Below are positions 7,871 through 15,051 of a stretch of DNA of 20,449 bases, in pieces. The first letter of the stretch is position 1. Each line of letters starts with the position of its first letter. The notes under the pieces were generated by a model. It was given only the letters and a program-made list of their open reading frames with translations. It was not told the DNA's origin and ran no database searches. Position numbers and translations under genes: made by a program. The DNA comes from DATMXS01 sp050260275 (GTDB lineage: Bacteria; Acidobacteriota; Terriglobia; Bryobacterales; Bryobacteraceae). The stretch is from assembly GCA_050260275.1 (NCBI GenBank), contig JBLNBX010000104.1, positions 1 through 20,449 of the forward strand, given 5' to 3'.

Positions 7871-8434
7871 TCATTCTAGCATCGAGCCGGACGGCGTCTC
7901 GCCGGGTTCTCCATCGCTTATCTCGGCGCCCCCGGCGCCCTGGGGAACAAACTGCCGCTCCGCGTCGGCCAACCGCGCGGGATAGCGCCCGAGCACAAAG
8001 CCGTATGCGATGTGGCCGATAAGGTTCACCGCGGGCGATACGTGGACGCGGGCCAGGATGCCCAGGCGATCCCAGAACAGCGCCTGGGACAGGTAGTACC
8101 ACACAAGTGCCGCCAGCATCGCCAGCAGCGCCACGCGTGGGCGGCTTGGAAGCCGCCGCACCACCAGACCGAATACCATACCGAGCATTCCGCCCAGCAG
8201 CAGAATCAGCGCCACTCCGGCGATAGCCGGCATACCAAACCCCGGCCGCAGTACCGCGCGGCCATATAGCAATGACGCGGCGAGGTTCGGCACTATCCAG
8301 GCAGACCTTCCAGCCAGAACCGCACTTCCGAGGAACCAGGCGCACATGGCCAACCCGCCGAGCACGCCGGTCTCCAGGCCGGCCAGGGCGAACAGCACAT
8401 GAGGGGAAACCCGGTTCGGAGTCTCTCCGCTCAT
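7871..8434 (-). CDS. Small multi-pass membrane protein of unknown function
   Basis: I do not recognise this family. From the ATG at 8434 the protein has 187 residues; a GTG at 8455 would add seven residues (MIAWAFR). Neither start has a clear ribosome-binding site. Four to five hydrophobic segments are visible: roughly residues 14-36, 43-58, 70-92, 100-118 and 132-148, counted from the ATG. A short basic stretch (RRLPSRPR) joins two of them. The C-terminal 35 residues are hydrophilic and acidic with Gly/Glu/Pro. There is no signature of a transporter or enzyme. The gene lies about 55 bp downstream of mtnA on the same strand and 110 bp upstream of bamA, so it probably ends the mtnA transcript or is read through into bamA. 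The coding call rests on the consistent hydrophobic pattern and gene spacing. Confidence 0.65.
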   Translation of the reverse strand: MSGETPNRVSPHVLFALAGLETGVLGGLAMCAWFLGSAVLAGRSAWIVPNLAASLLYGRAVLRPGFGMPAIAGVALILLLGGMLGMVFGLVVRRLPSRPRVALLAMLAALVWYYLSQALFWDRLGILARVHVSPAVNLIGHIAYGFVLGRYPARLADAERQFVPQGAGGAEISDGEPGETPSGSMLE

Positions 8435-8488
8435 CCGAAACGCCCATGCTATCACGCGCGCGGGCAGCGGGGTGCACCATTTGCGGGG

Positions 8489-9511
8489 TCAGGCCAGCTT
8501 CCTCAATGACTCGGTGTACGGCGCGCGTGCGATGCCGCGCTCCGTGATGATGGCCGTCACGTAGTGGTTCGGTGTGATGTCGAAGGCAGGGTTCTCCACA
8601 CGCACTCCTTCGGGCGTCACCGGCACGCCGAACACGTGCGTGACCTCCTCGTGCGGACGCTGCTCGATGGGGATCTGGTCGCCCGAAGACAGCGAAAGAT
8701 CGAGCGTGGACACGGGCGCGGCGACATAGAACGGCACGTTGTTCTCCCGCGCCAGCACCGCGACGCCGTAGGTCCCTATCTTATTGGCCACGTCGCCGTT
8801 GGCGGCGATGCGATCCGCCCCGACCACCACGCACCCGATGTGCCCGGACTTGAGGAAATGGCCGGCCATGTTGTCTGTGATCACCGTGACCGGGATGCCG
8901 TCACGCATGAGCTCCCACGCGGTCAGACGCGCGCCCTGCAGAAACGGGCGGGTTTCGTCCGCGAAGACATCGATCTTCTTCCCGGCGGCGATAGCCCCCC
9001 GGATGACGCCGAGCGCGGTGCCGTAGCCGGCTGTGGCCAGCGCGCCCGCATTGCAGTGTGTAAGAACGGTCTTTCCGTCCGGCACGAGCTCCGCGCCGTA
9101 GCGGCCAATCGCCTCGTTTATCGCGATGTCCTCCTCGCGAATGCGCACCGCCTCGGCGGCGAGCCGGCGGCGGATCTCCTCCACGCCCTCGCCTCGCACC
9201 TCGCAGTAGAGCTTCTTCATCCGCTCGATGGCCCAGAAGAGGTTCACGGCGGTGGGGCGCGTTGCAGCCAGCGTGGAGCAGATCTCCTCGAAATCGGCGT
9301 CCAGGCGTTCCGGCGAGGCCTTCGCGACGCCGATGGCAACGCCCATGGCAGCCGCAACGCCGATGGCCGGCGCGCCGCGGATCACCATGGAGCGGATGGC
9401 TTCCGCCACCTCGCGGTAGTCGCGGCAGGTGACGTATACCTCTTGGCGCGGCAGGAGCCGCTGGTCGATCATGACGACCCCTTCCGGGGTCCACTGAATG
9501 GTCTCAATCAT
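8489..9511 (-). CDS. mtnA: S-methyl-5-thioribose-1-phosphate isomerase
   Basis: A 340-residue cytoplasmic enzyme of the methionine salvage pathway that converts 5-methylthioribose-1-phosphate to 5-methylthioribulose-1-phosphate. Family motifs are clear: RGAPAIG (45-51), the catalytic cysteine C153 in THCNAGALATAGYGTALG, ETRPFLQGARLTAWEL (186-201), TDNMAG (212-217) and the catalytic aspartate D233 in GADRIAANGDVANKIGT. These match C160 and D240 of the B. subtilis enzyme with a constant offset of seven. It belongs to the eIF2B-like fold, but the enzyme motifs separate it from ribose-1,5-bisphosphate isomerase and eIF2B subunits. It starts 7 bp after the CPBP protease gene and so shares its transcript. 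No other salvage gene (mtnP, mtnB, mtnD, mtnK) lies in the window. Confidence 0.95.
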   Translation of the reverse strand: MIETIQWTPEGVVMIDQRLLPRQEVYVTCRDYREVAEAIRSMVIRGAPAIGVAAAMGVAIGVAKASPERLDADFEEICSTLAATRPTAVNLFWAIERMKKLYCEVRGEGVEEIRRRLAAEAVRIREEDIAINEAIGRYGAELVPDGKTVLTHCNAGALATAGYGTALGVIRGAIAAGKKIDVFADETRPFLQGARLTAWELMRDGIPVTVITDNMAGHFLKSGHIGCVVVGADRIAANGDVANKIGTYGVAVLARENNVPFYVAAPVSTLDLSLSSGDQIPIEQRPHEEVTHVFGVPVTPEGVRVENPAFDITPNHYVTAIITERGIARAPYTESLRKLA

Positions 9512-9518
9512 GTCCGGT

Positions 9519-10310
9519 TCAGGAGGCGACTTTACTCAGAGCCAGCATCGCCACAAAGGTCCCGTTGTAGCCCGCGTGCATCAGCGCCGCCGCCGCAGTC
9601 GAGCCCGTCTTATACCGCATCCATCCGAAAGCGGCGCCTGCCAGGAAGACTACTCCCACACGCTGCCACGTCCAGGCGTACTCGGGCCCGTGCAGCAACG
9701 CGAACGGCAGCGCCGCCAGGAACGCTCCCGCAACCGCGCCTAGCGAGCGCGCTATCAACGGGAACAGCAGGCCGCGGAACAGCAGCTCCTCGAAAACAGG
9801 TGCGAGCGTCACGGCGAACAGCGACATCAGAGCGATGGATACGGGGTCCGCCATCAACTGATCCAGCGGCGTCTTGACGTCCGGCGTCCGCAGGGCCACG
9901 CCAAAGGCCACGGCTCCGAACGCGGTGATAATGCCCCACGTGAACGGGTGTACGCGCAGCGGACGCGATGCCACCCAGCCCAGAGAGGAGAACAGCGGCC
10001 GGTGGTAGCGCAAACGGAAGTACAGCCACATCAGGACGATATAGATGCCGTAGAAAAGAAACGTGGCGGTGAGCGGCACCACGGCGCGGAACCGCGGCGC
10101 CCATTGCGTCGCGAAGGCAACGGTGGCGATGATGGCTGACACGACCAGGATGACGGGGACCGTCAGGCCCGCAAGCAGGAACACGTCCGCCCAGCCCCAG
10201 AACGGGTAGTTCTCCTCGGGGTTTCCGTCGCCCGGGGGAGGTCCTTCGCCCGTGAACGTGGGCGCGGGGGGCTCATCGCTTGGCGCGTCCGGCGGGTCGA
10301 AATACGTCAT
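9519..10310 (-). CDS. CPBP family intramembrane metalloprotease (Rce1/Abi-like)
   Basis: A 263-residue membrane protein. The first 37 residues are hydrophilic and rich in Pro, Gly and Glu; the rest has about six to seven hydrophobic segments. The three CPBP motifs are intact: EExxxR as E174-E175-LLF-R179, the FALLH block with H207, and HAGYN with H245 and N249. These residues form the glutamate/histidine metal site of Rce1-type prenyl-protein proteases and their bacterial relatives (Pfam family formerly called Abi). Bacterial members act in bacteriocin self-immunity, peptide processing or signalling; which applies here cannot be told. Its ATG overlaps the stop codon of the DHS-like gene (ATGA) and mtnA follows 7 bp later, so the three genes are almost certainly co-transcribed. 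Confidence 0.88.
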   Translation of the reverse strand: MTYFDPPDAPSDEPPAPTFTGEGPPPGDGNPEENYPFWGWADVFLLAGLTVPVILVVSAIIATVAFATQWAPRFRAVVPLTATFLFYGIYIVLMWLYFRLRYHRPLFSSLGWVASRPLRVHPFTWGIITAFGAVAFGVALRTPDVKTPLDQLMADPVSIALMSLFAVTLAPVFEELLFRGLLFPLIARSLGAVAGAFLAALPFALLHGPEYAWTWQRVGVVFLAGAAFGWMRYKTGSTAAAALMHAGYNGTFVAMLALSKVAS

Positions 10311-11266
10311 TGTTCTCTCTCGATCAAAGCGGCGGCTATGAGCGGCAGCATGATCTCGTGATGGCCGGTGAGTGCGATGCCGCGCCCTCCGGCGCCGGCG
10401 TGCGGCCGCTCCACCACGTTCACGCGCGGGCGGTAGTGTTGCAGGAAGTCCAGGTTGATCGTCGTGAACTCGCGCACGGGGTGTCCGAGGTTGCGTACCG
10501 CCGAGAGGGCTTTTAGAAAGACCTCCGGAAGCACCACCGCCGAGCCCGCGTTGACGTACGCGCCGCCGCCGTCGAGTTCAGCCACCAGACGGCAGAACAG
10601 GCGGAAATCGTTGTGCGTAGCCGCGCCTATCGCGGCGGCGTCCGTGCACGGATGCGTGTGCGGCGTGTCGGTCCCGATGGCTACGTGCACGGTCACCGGC
10701 ACGGCCGCGCGCCAGGCCTGCAGGAGGAGGCTGTGCGGGGCGTACTCCGGCGAGGCGATCGCATCGAGCCGCCGCCCGAGCGCCTCTCCTATGCCGATAC
10801 CTTCGCGCGCGCCTTCAGTGATGGCCTGGTTCATCTCGCGGCCGGTTTCCTCGGCGGAGCCGAATGTGCCGTCGGGCAGCACCGCCTCGACGTCCTCGCT
10901 CGTACACCCGGCAATTGCGATCTCGAAATCGTGGATGGCGGCCGCGCCGTTCAGCATGAAGGCGCTGATGTAGCCGCGGCGCATGAGGTCTATAAGCACC
11001 GGCGCGAGCCCGCACTTTATGACGTGCCCGCCCAAGCCCCAGATGACGGTGCGCCCGGCTGCGCGGGCAGCAGCCAGCGCGCTCACCGCGGCGCGCAGCG
11101 ACTCGCCGGCCAGAATGTCCGGCAGCGCTTCCATGAAGCCCTGAATGCCAGAGCCCGGTGCATATGGCTCCGCAAAATCCGCCACGCGAACCTTGCCGCC
11201 GCGAGCCTTGATGGGGATAGTGTTGAGGCCGGACAGGTCCAGTGGTGTGCGGTTGTACTTAGTCAC
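10307..11266 (-). CDS. Deoxyhypusine synthase-like protein lacking the catalytic lysine
   Basis: A 319-residue soluble protein. Residues 72-120 (from RTVIWGLGGHVIKCG to NGAAAIHDFEIAIAG) align by eye with the NAD-binding segment of deoxyhypusine synthase, where human DHS has GYTSNLVSSG...DVLVTTAGGVEEDLIK. Residues 172-202 and 235-310 align in order with the DHS C-terminal half. However, where DHS has GGGVVKHH with its catalytic lysine, this protein reads AGSAVVLPEV (240-249), and the downstream GARPDEAVSWGK block is not kept. Histidines and a cysteine cluster at H203, H205 and C207. It may be an enzyme with a different reaction or a binding protein; bacterial relatives include homospermidine synthases and uncharacterised proteins. 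Start is GTG with GGAG 8 nt upstream. It is the first gene of the minus-strand run, overlapping the CPBP gene. Confidence 0.7.
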   Translation of the reverse strand: MTKYNRTPLDLSGLNTIPIKARGGKVRVADFAEPYAPGSGIQGFMEALPDILAGESLRAAVSALAAARAAGRTVIWGLGGHVIKCGLAPVLIDLMRRGYISAFMLNGAAAIHDFEIAIAGCTSEDVEAVLPDGTFGSAEETGREMNQAITEGAREGIGIGEALGRRLDAIASPEYAPHSLLLQAWRAAVPVTVHVAIGTDTPHTHPCTDAAAIGAATHNDFRLFCRLVAELDGGGAYVNAGSAVVLPEVFLKALSAVRNLGHPVREFTTINLDFLQHYRPRVNVVERPHAGAGGRGIALTGHHEIMLPLIAAALIEREQ

Positions 11267-11404
11267 GCAAAGCGCTCCATTGTGGGGCCGCGGTGCGCGC
11301 CGCGGCGGGCCTGTGACTCGCCGGGACGGCGCTCTATAGAAGCGTGCCCACTGTTCCGTTGAACCCGGGCGGCATGCGAGAGATATGTGCCCATGCTGAT
11401 CACG
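11267..11404 (-). promoter_or_regulatory. Leader region of the DHS-like/CPBP/mtnA operon with a strong hairpin
   Basis: This 138 bp separates the uvrA stop from the DHS-like gene; both are on the minus strand. It contains a perfect 7 bp stem, GCCGCGG (11287-11293) and CCGCGGC (11300-11306), with loop TGCGCG, 21 bp before the GTG start. Further upstream on the minus strand a TATAGA hexamer (within 11333-11340) could be a -10 element, without a convincing -35. The GGAG ribosome-binding site is at 11275-11278. I see no clear uvrA terminator. Confidence 0.35.
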
Positions 11405-14197
11405 TTATTGCCGTCGCGCACTCGCTGGCGCTCCGTTGCGGCGTCCGCTGGCTTTCAGCACCTTCGCCAGCGCCTGGCCTGTGTAGCTTCGCCGGGAACG
11501 CATCACCTGCTCGGGCGTACCCGTGGCCACGACATAGCCGCCGGCCTCGCCGCCCTCGGGGCCGAGGTCGATCACCCAATCCGCGCACTTGATCACGTCC
11601 AGCTGATGCTCGATCACGATCACCGTGTTTCCGAGATCCACCAGCCGCCCGAGAACTCCGAGCAGCTTGCGCACATCGTCGAAGTGCAGGCCCGTTGTGG
11701 GCTCGTCCAGAATGTACACCGTACGGCCTGTCTGGCGCTTGCTCAGTTCACGAGCCAGCTTGATGCGCTGCGCTTCGCCGCCCGAGAGCGTCGTCGACGA
11801 CTGCCCGAGCTGGATGTAGCCGAGGCCCACGTCGATGAGCGTCCTCAGCTTCGGCTCAATCTGCGGCAGGTTCTCGAGCAACGCGGCCGCCTCCTCGACT
11901 GTGCTCTCCAGGATGCCGGCTATCGAGCGGCCTTTGTACTTCACCTGGAGCGTCTCGTAATTATAGCGGCGCCCGCGGCACACATCGCAGGTGACGTAAA
12001 CGTCCGGCAGGAAATTCATCTCGATGCGCTTCACGCCCTCGCCTTCGCAGGCTTCGCACCGGCCGCCGCGCACATTGAAGCTGAAGCGCCCGGGCTTGTA
12101 GCCGCGCTCGCGCGACTCCGGAAGCATCGCGAACAGGTCGCGGATGGGCGTGAAGACGCCGGTGTAGGTGGCCGGGTTCGACCTCGGCGTGCGGCCGATG
12201 GGCGATTGATCGATCTCAACGACCTTGTCCACGTGCTCCAGCCCGTCAATCCTGTCGTGCGCGCCGGGCTCCTCGGTCGAGCGGTAGATGGAGCGCATCA
12301 GCGAGCGATAGAGCACGTCGTTGACGAGCGTGGACTTGCCACTCCCCGAAACGCCCGTTACGACCGTCATCACGCCGAGCGGTATCTCAACGTCGATGTT
12401 CTTGAGATTGTGCTCGCGCGCGCCGCGTATGATCAGGCGCTTGCCGTTCCCCCGCCTGCGCTCGGCAGGAGGTGGAATCTCACGAGCGCCCGAAAGATAC
12501 TGGCCCGTTAGCGAGGCGGGATTGCCGCAGATGGAGGCCGGTGTGCCGCAGGCGACGAGTTCCCCGCCGAGCCGGCCGGCACCCGGGCCGAGATCGATAA
12601 CGTAGTCGGCGCGTTCGATGGTCTCGGCATCGTGCTCGACGACGAGCACGGTGTTGCCAAGGTCGCGCAGCCGCCCGAGCGTATCGAGCAATCTGGAGTT
12701 GTCGCGGGGGTGCAAGCCGATCGAGGGCTCATCGAGAACGTAGAGCACTCCGCGCAGCTTCGAGCCTATTTGCGTGGCCAGACGTATCCGCTGCGCCTCG
12801 CCGCCCGACAGCGTTGCCGCGGACCGCTCCAGGCTCAGGTAGTCCAGGCCGACCGAACGCAGGAACTCGAGGCGGTTGCGAATCTCCTCCACCACGCGCC
12901 CGGCAATCTGCCTTTCTCTCTCCGTCAGTTCCCAGCGCGCCAGTGTCAGGAGCGCGCGCGCGACGGTCATCTCGGTGAAGGCCGCAATCGAAAGCCCTTT
13001 GACGCGCACGGCGAGGCTGCCCGGTTTCAGCCGCTTTCCCTTGCAGTCGGGGCAGAGCACGGGCGACATGTAGGCGGTGAGCCAGTCCCGGTAAGCGGAG
13101 GTCGCCTCCTCGAACTTCTCCTGCATGAGCGCGAGCAGGCCGGGGTAGCCGTCGCCTCCGAACAAGAGGAACTCCTGGGCCTTGGCCGGCAGCGATTCGA
13201 ACGGTTTGGCGATGTTGATGCGCGCCTTGCGGGCCGCCTCGGTGGCGCTGTGTACGACATAGGCCGAGCAGGCAGCCTCCGCCAGACCGCCGCGAAACAG
13301 CGGCTTGGAGCTATCGACCACGACTTTGGCCGGGTCGAAGGCCCAGCGGCTGCCTAGGCCGGAGCAACCCTCGCACGCCCCATACGGGCTGTTGAATGAA
13401 AACGACCGCGGCTCGAGAGCGGGCACGCTGATGCCGCACTCCGGGCAGGCCAGCTTCTCCGAGTACATCTGCTCCGGGCCGTTCACGACGGAAACCACCA
13501 CCAGCCCGCCGGCCAGCTTGGTCGCGGTCTCGACGGAGGCCTCGAGGCGCTTCTCGACGCCCGCTTTGACGAGCAGGCGGTCGACGACGATCTCGATAGT
13601 GTGATTCCGGCGCCGGTCCAGCACCACGGGCTCGTCGAGCGCGCGTAACTGGCCGTCGATCCGCGCCCGCACGAAGCCCTGGCGGGCGTACTTGTCGAGC
13701 TCCTTGCGGTACTCGCCTTTACGCCCGCGCACCACCGGCGCGAGGATCATGACGCGCTGGTCCGGGCCGAGTTCCAGGATCCGGCGGACAATCTGCGTGG
13801 GGGTCTGCTGCGCTATCTCGCGGCCGCACTGCGGGCAGTGCGGGATGCCGATGGAAGCGTATAGCACGCGCAGATAGTCATAGATCTCGGTGATGGTGCC
13901 GACCGTGGAGCGTGGGCTGCGGTTAGTGGTTTTCTGCTCGATCGAAATGGCGGGGCTAAGGCCCTCGATGGAGTCCACGTCCGGCCGCTCCATCTGGTCA
14001 AGGAACTGCCGTGCGTAGGGCGAGAGCGTCTCGACGTACCTCCGCTGCCCTTCGGCGTAGATCGTGTCGAAGGCCAGAGAGGACTTGCCCGAGCCGCTCA
14101 ACCCCGTGATGACCGTGAACGTGTTGCGGGGAATCTCTACGTGGAGGTTCTTAAGGTTGTGCTGCCGGGCGCCGTGTACGGTAATTCGGTCGAGCAT
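11405..14197 (-). CDS. uvrA: Excinuclease ABC subunit UvrA
   Basis: The damage-sensing ATPase of nucleotide excision repair. It has two ABC modules: the first Walker A is GLSGSGKSS with the UvrA-typical EGQRRYVETLSPYARQFL after it, the second is GVSGSGKSTL. ABC signatures TLSGGEAQRI occur in both halves, each followed by a Walker B (VLDEPSIGLH and ILDEPTTGLH). Cysteine pairs for zinc modules are present: CPQC, CPEC...CEGC and CEAC...CDVC; the last belongs to the DNA-contacting zinc finger. Length (930 residues) is normal. I chose ATG 14197 because the protein then starts MLDRITVHGARQHNLKN, matching the family. A TTG at 14224 would add nine residues, but its AGGGGA sequence abuts the codon and leaves no spacing. 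UvrB and UvrC are not in the window. It follows the PGPGW gene on the same strand. Confidence 0.97.
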   Translation of the reverse strand: MLDRITVHGARQHNLKNLHVEIPRNTFTVITGLSGSGKSSLAFDTIYAEGQRRYVETLSPYARQFLDQMERPDVDSIEGLSPAISIEQKTTNRSPRSTVGTITEIYDYLRVLYASIGIPHCPQCGREIAQQTPTQIVRRILELGPDQRVMILAPVVRGRKGEYRKELDKYARQGFVRARIDGQLRALDEPVVLDRRRNHTIEIVVDRLLVKAGVEKRLEASVETATKLAGGLVVVSVVNGPEQMYSEKLACPECGISVPALEPRSFSFNSPYGACEGCSGLGSRWAFDPAKVVVDSSKPLFRGGLAEAACSAYVVHSATEAARKARINIAKPFESLPAKAQEFLLFGGDGYPGLLALMQEKFEEATSAYRDWLTAYMSPVLCPDCKGKRLKPGSLAVRVKGLSIAAFTEMTVARALLTLARWELTERERQIAGRVVEEIRNRLEFLRSVGLDYLSLERSAATLSGGEAQRIRLATQIGSKLRGVLYVLDEPSIGLHPRDNSRLLDTLGRLRDLGNTVLVVEHDAETIERADYVIDLGPGAGRLGGELVACGTPASICGNPASLTGQYLSGAREIPPPAERRRGNGKRLIIRGAREHNLKNIDVEIPLGVMTVVTGVSGSGKSTLVNDVLYRSLMRSIYRSTEEPGAHDRIDGLEHVDKVVEIDQSPIGRTPRSNPATYTGVFTPIRDLFAMLPESRERGYKPGRFSFNVRGGRCEACEGEGVKRIEMNFLPDVYVTCDVCRGRRYNYETLQVKYKGRSIAGILESTVEEAAALLENLPQIEPKLRTLIDVGLGYIQLGQSSTTLSGGEAQRIKLARELSKRQTGRTVYILDEPTTGLHFDDVRKLLGVLGRLVDLGNTVIVIEHQLDVIKCADWVIDLGPEGGEAGGYVVATGTPEQVMRSRRSYTGQALAKVLKASGRRNGAPASARRQ

Positions 14198-14256
14198 CAG
14201 CGGGGCCGGCGCGGAATGCGCCAATCCCCTATTGTCTCACGGCGGGAAAGGTACTC

Positions 14257-14475
14257 TCAGCTATCGGCGCCGCGACGGTCAAGCTTCTGCTTTGCATCCG
14301 CCACTCTGGCTTTGCACCAATCGAGCAGCCGCCGCGCCCAGTGGAAGTGATCGGCCAGCAGCGCGACTCCCCCGATCGCAATCAGCAACCCGGGGCCAGG
14401 GACGCCCGGGATGCTCAATAGCAGACCGACGGCAATCAAACTGAATCCGGTGACTATCTTCAGAAAACGACGCAT
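14257..14475 (-). CDS. PGPGW-family small transmembrane protein
   Basis: A 72-residue protein with a basic start (MRRFLK), a first hydrophobic segment (about residues 7-24), the motif PGVPGPG (23-29), a second hydrophobic segment (29-42) and a basic tail. The segment ending HFHWARRLLDWCK is typical of the PGPGW putative transmembrane family; here the tryptophan of PGPGW is replaced by leucine. The function of the family is unknown. The gene lies about 60 bp upstream of uvrA on the same strand and may be the first gene of the uvrA transcript. The ATG at 14473-14475 is the natural start because it places the basic residues directly before the hydrophobic segment. Confidence 0.75.
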   Translation of the reverse strand: MRRFLKIVTGFSLIAVGLLLSIPGVPGPGLLIAIGGVALLADHFHWARRLLDWCKARVADAKQKLDRRGADS

Positions 14476-14533
14476 GCAGCCCGACCCACATTCTAATAAA
14501 CGCTCCGGACGGCTCCGGTGTTTCTCGAGCGCA

Positions 14534-14555
14534 CCAGTATTTCCCCATCTACTGG
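14534..14555. repeat. Inverted repeat CCAGTA-N10-TACTGG in a divergent promoter region
   Basis: Perfect 6 bp arms CCAGTA (14534-14539) and TACTGG (14550-14555) are separated by 10 bp in the 173 bp gap between the PGPGW-uvrA genes (minus) and pilZ (plus). A further CCAGTA half-site occurs at 14621-14626, overlapping the probable pilZ -10 region. The spacing of about two helical turns between arm centres fits a dimeric regulator. With 6 bp arms, chance occurrence cannot be excluded. Confidence 0.3.
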
Positions 14556-14601
14556 AACAGAAGTCCTAGAACTCGATTGCGTTGGATCATAGGCGGTTCT
14601 A

Positions 14602-14630
14602 TTGACCTCTCCGGAACGCGCCAGTAGAGT
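14602..14630 (+). promoter_or_regulatory. Putative sigma-70 type promoter of the PilZ gene
   Basis: TTGACC (14602-14607, five of six matches to the -35 consensus) and TAGAGT (14625-14630, four of six to the -10 consensus) are separated by exactly 17 bp. The GTG start of the pilZ gene lies 18 bp after the -10 element, leaving a leader of only about a dozen bases, which fits the weak ribosome-binding site seen there. Confidence 0.4.
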
Positions 14631-14648
14631 TGGTATACGAGTCCGCCA

Positions 14649-14969
14649 GTGGTTGAACAACGTAGGGCCAAGCGATTTGAAATGCAGTTGCCGATCCGTG
14701 TCGTTCGGAGCGGCACGCGCGCCTGCTCCGCGTGCGGAACGACGAGAAACCTTAGTTCAGGCGGCGTTTACTTCAGCTCCGACGGGCGCGTGAGTGCAGG
14801 TGACGCCATCGAATATACAATTGAACTGCATCCCTCCGATAGTGCCCCCCAAATCTGGCTGCGTTGCCTCGGCAAGGTGGTTCGCACGCAGCCGGCCGGA
14901 TCGGACGAGAACCAGTTCGAAGTAGCCGCGACGCTGGAGCGCTACGAGTTCGTCCGCACCCGAGAGTAG
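14649..14969 (+). CDS. PilZ domain protein, probable cyclic-di-GMP receptor
   Basis: A 106-residue single-domain protein. The cyclic-di-GMP binding motifs of PilZ are both present: RxxxR as R5-RAK-R9 and (D/N)xSxxG as N34-L-S36-SG-G39. The rest of the protein alternates short beta strands as expected for the PilZ barrel. An unusual CSAC pair (C26, C29) sits in the loop between the two motifs. It would act in the cytoplasm as a second-messenger adaptor, for example for motility or exopolysaccharide control; no target is evident nearby. The start is GTG 14649: the frame closes at TAG 14625-14627 and no other start lies between. A promoter-like sequence lies just upstream. Confidence 0.78.
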   Translation: MVEQRRAKRFEMQLPIRVVRSGTRACSACGTTRNLSSGGVYFSSDGRVSAGDAIEYTIELHPSDSAPQIWLRCLGKVVRTQPAGSDENQFEVAATLERYEFVRTRE

Positions 14970-15051
14970 CTGCGGCGCTCAGGCGCGAGCAGCGAATTCC
15001 CGTCCTCTCGGCTGGAACCCGGTATATACTGGCAAATAAAAAGCGAAGCCG

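Noticed and set aside
7767..8480. A 237-codon minus-strand frame overlapping the small membrane protein in another frame
   Set aside because: It is Arg/Gly-rich without hydrophobic or domain pattern, while the overlapping frame encodes a clean multi-pass membrane protein ending well before bamA.
11263..11280. A five-codon leader frame (ATG to TGA) on the minus strand, overlapping the GTG start of the DHS-like gene by GTGA
   Set aside because: It looks like a coupled leader peptide, but the GGAG at its start is better read as the ribosome-binding site of the GTG, and the mini-frame has no binding site of its own.
11387..13357. Long plus-strand open frames opposite uvrA (11387-12511 and 12632-13357)
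   Set aside because: uvrA fills the minus strand with all its motifs. The opposing translations have no recognisable domain and biased composition.
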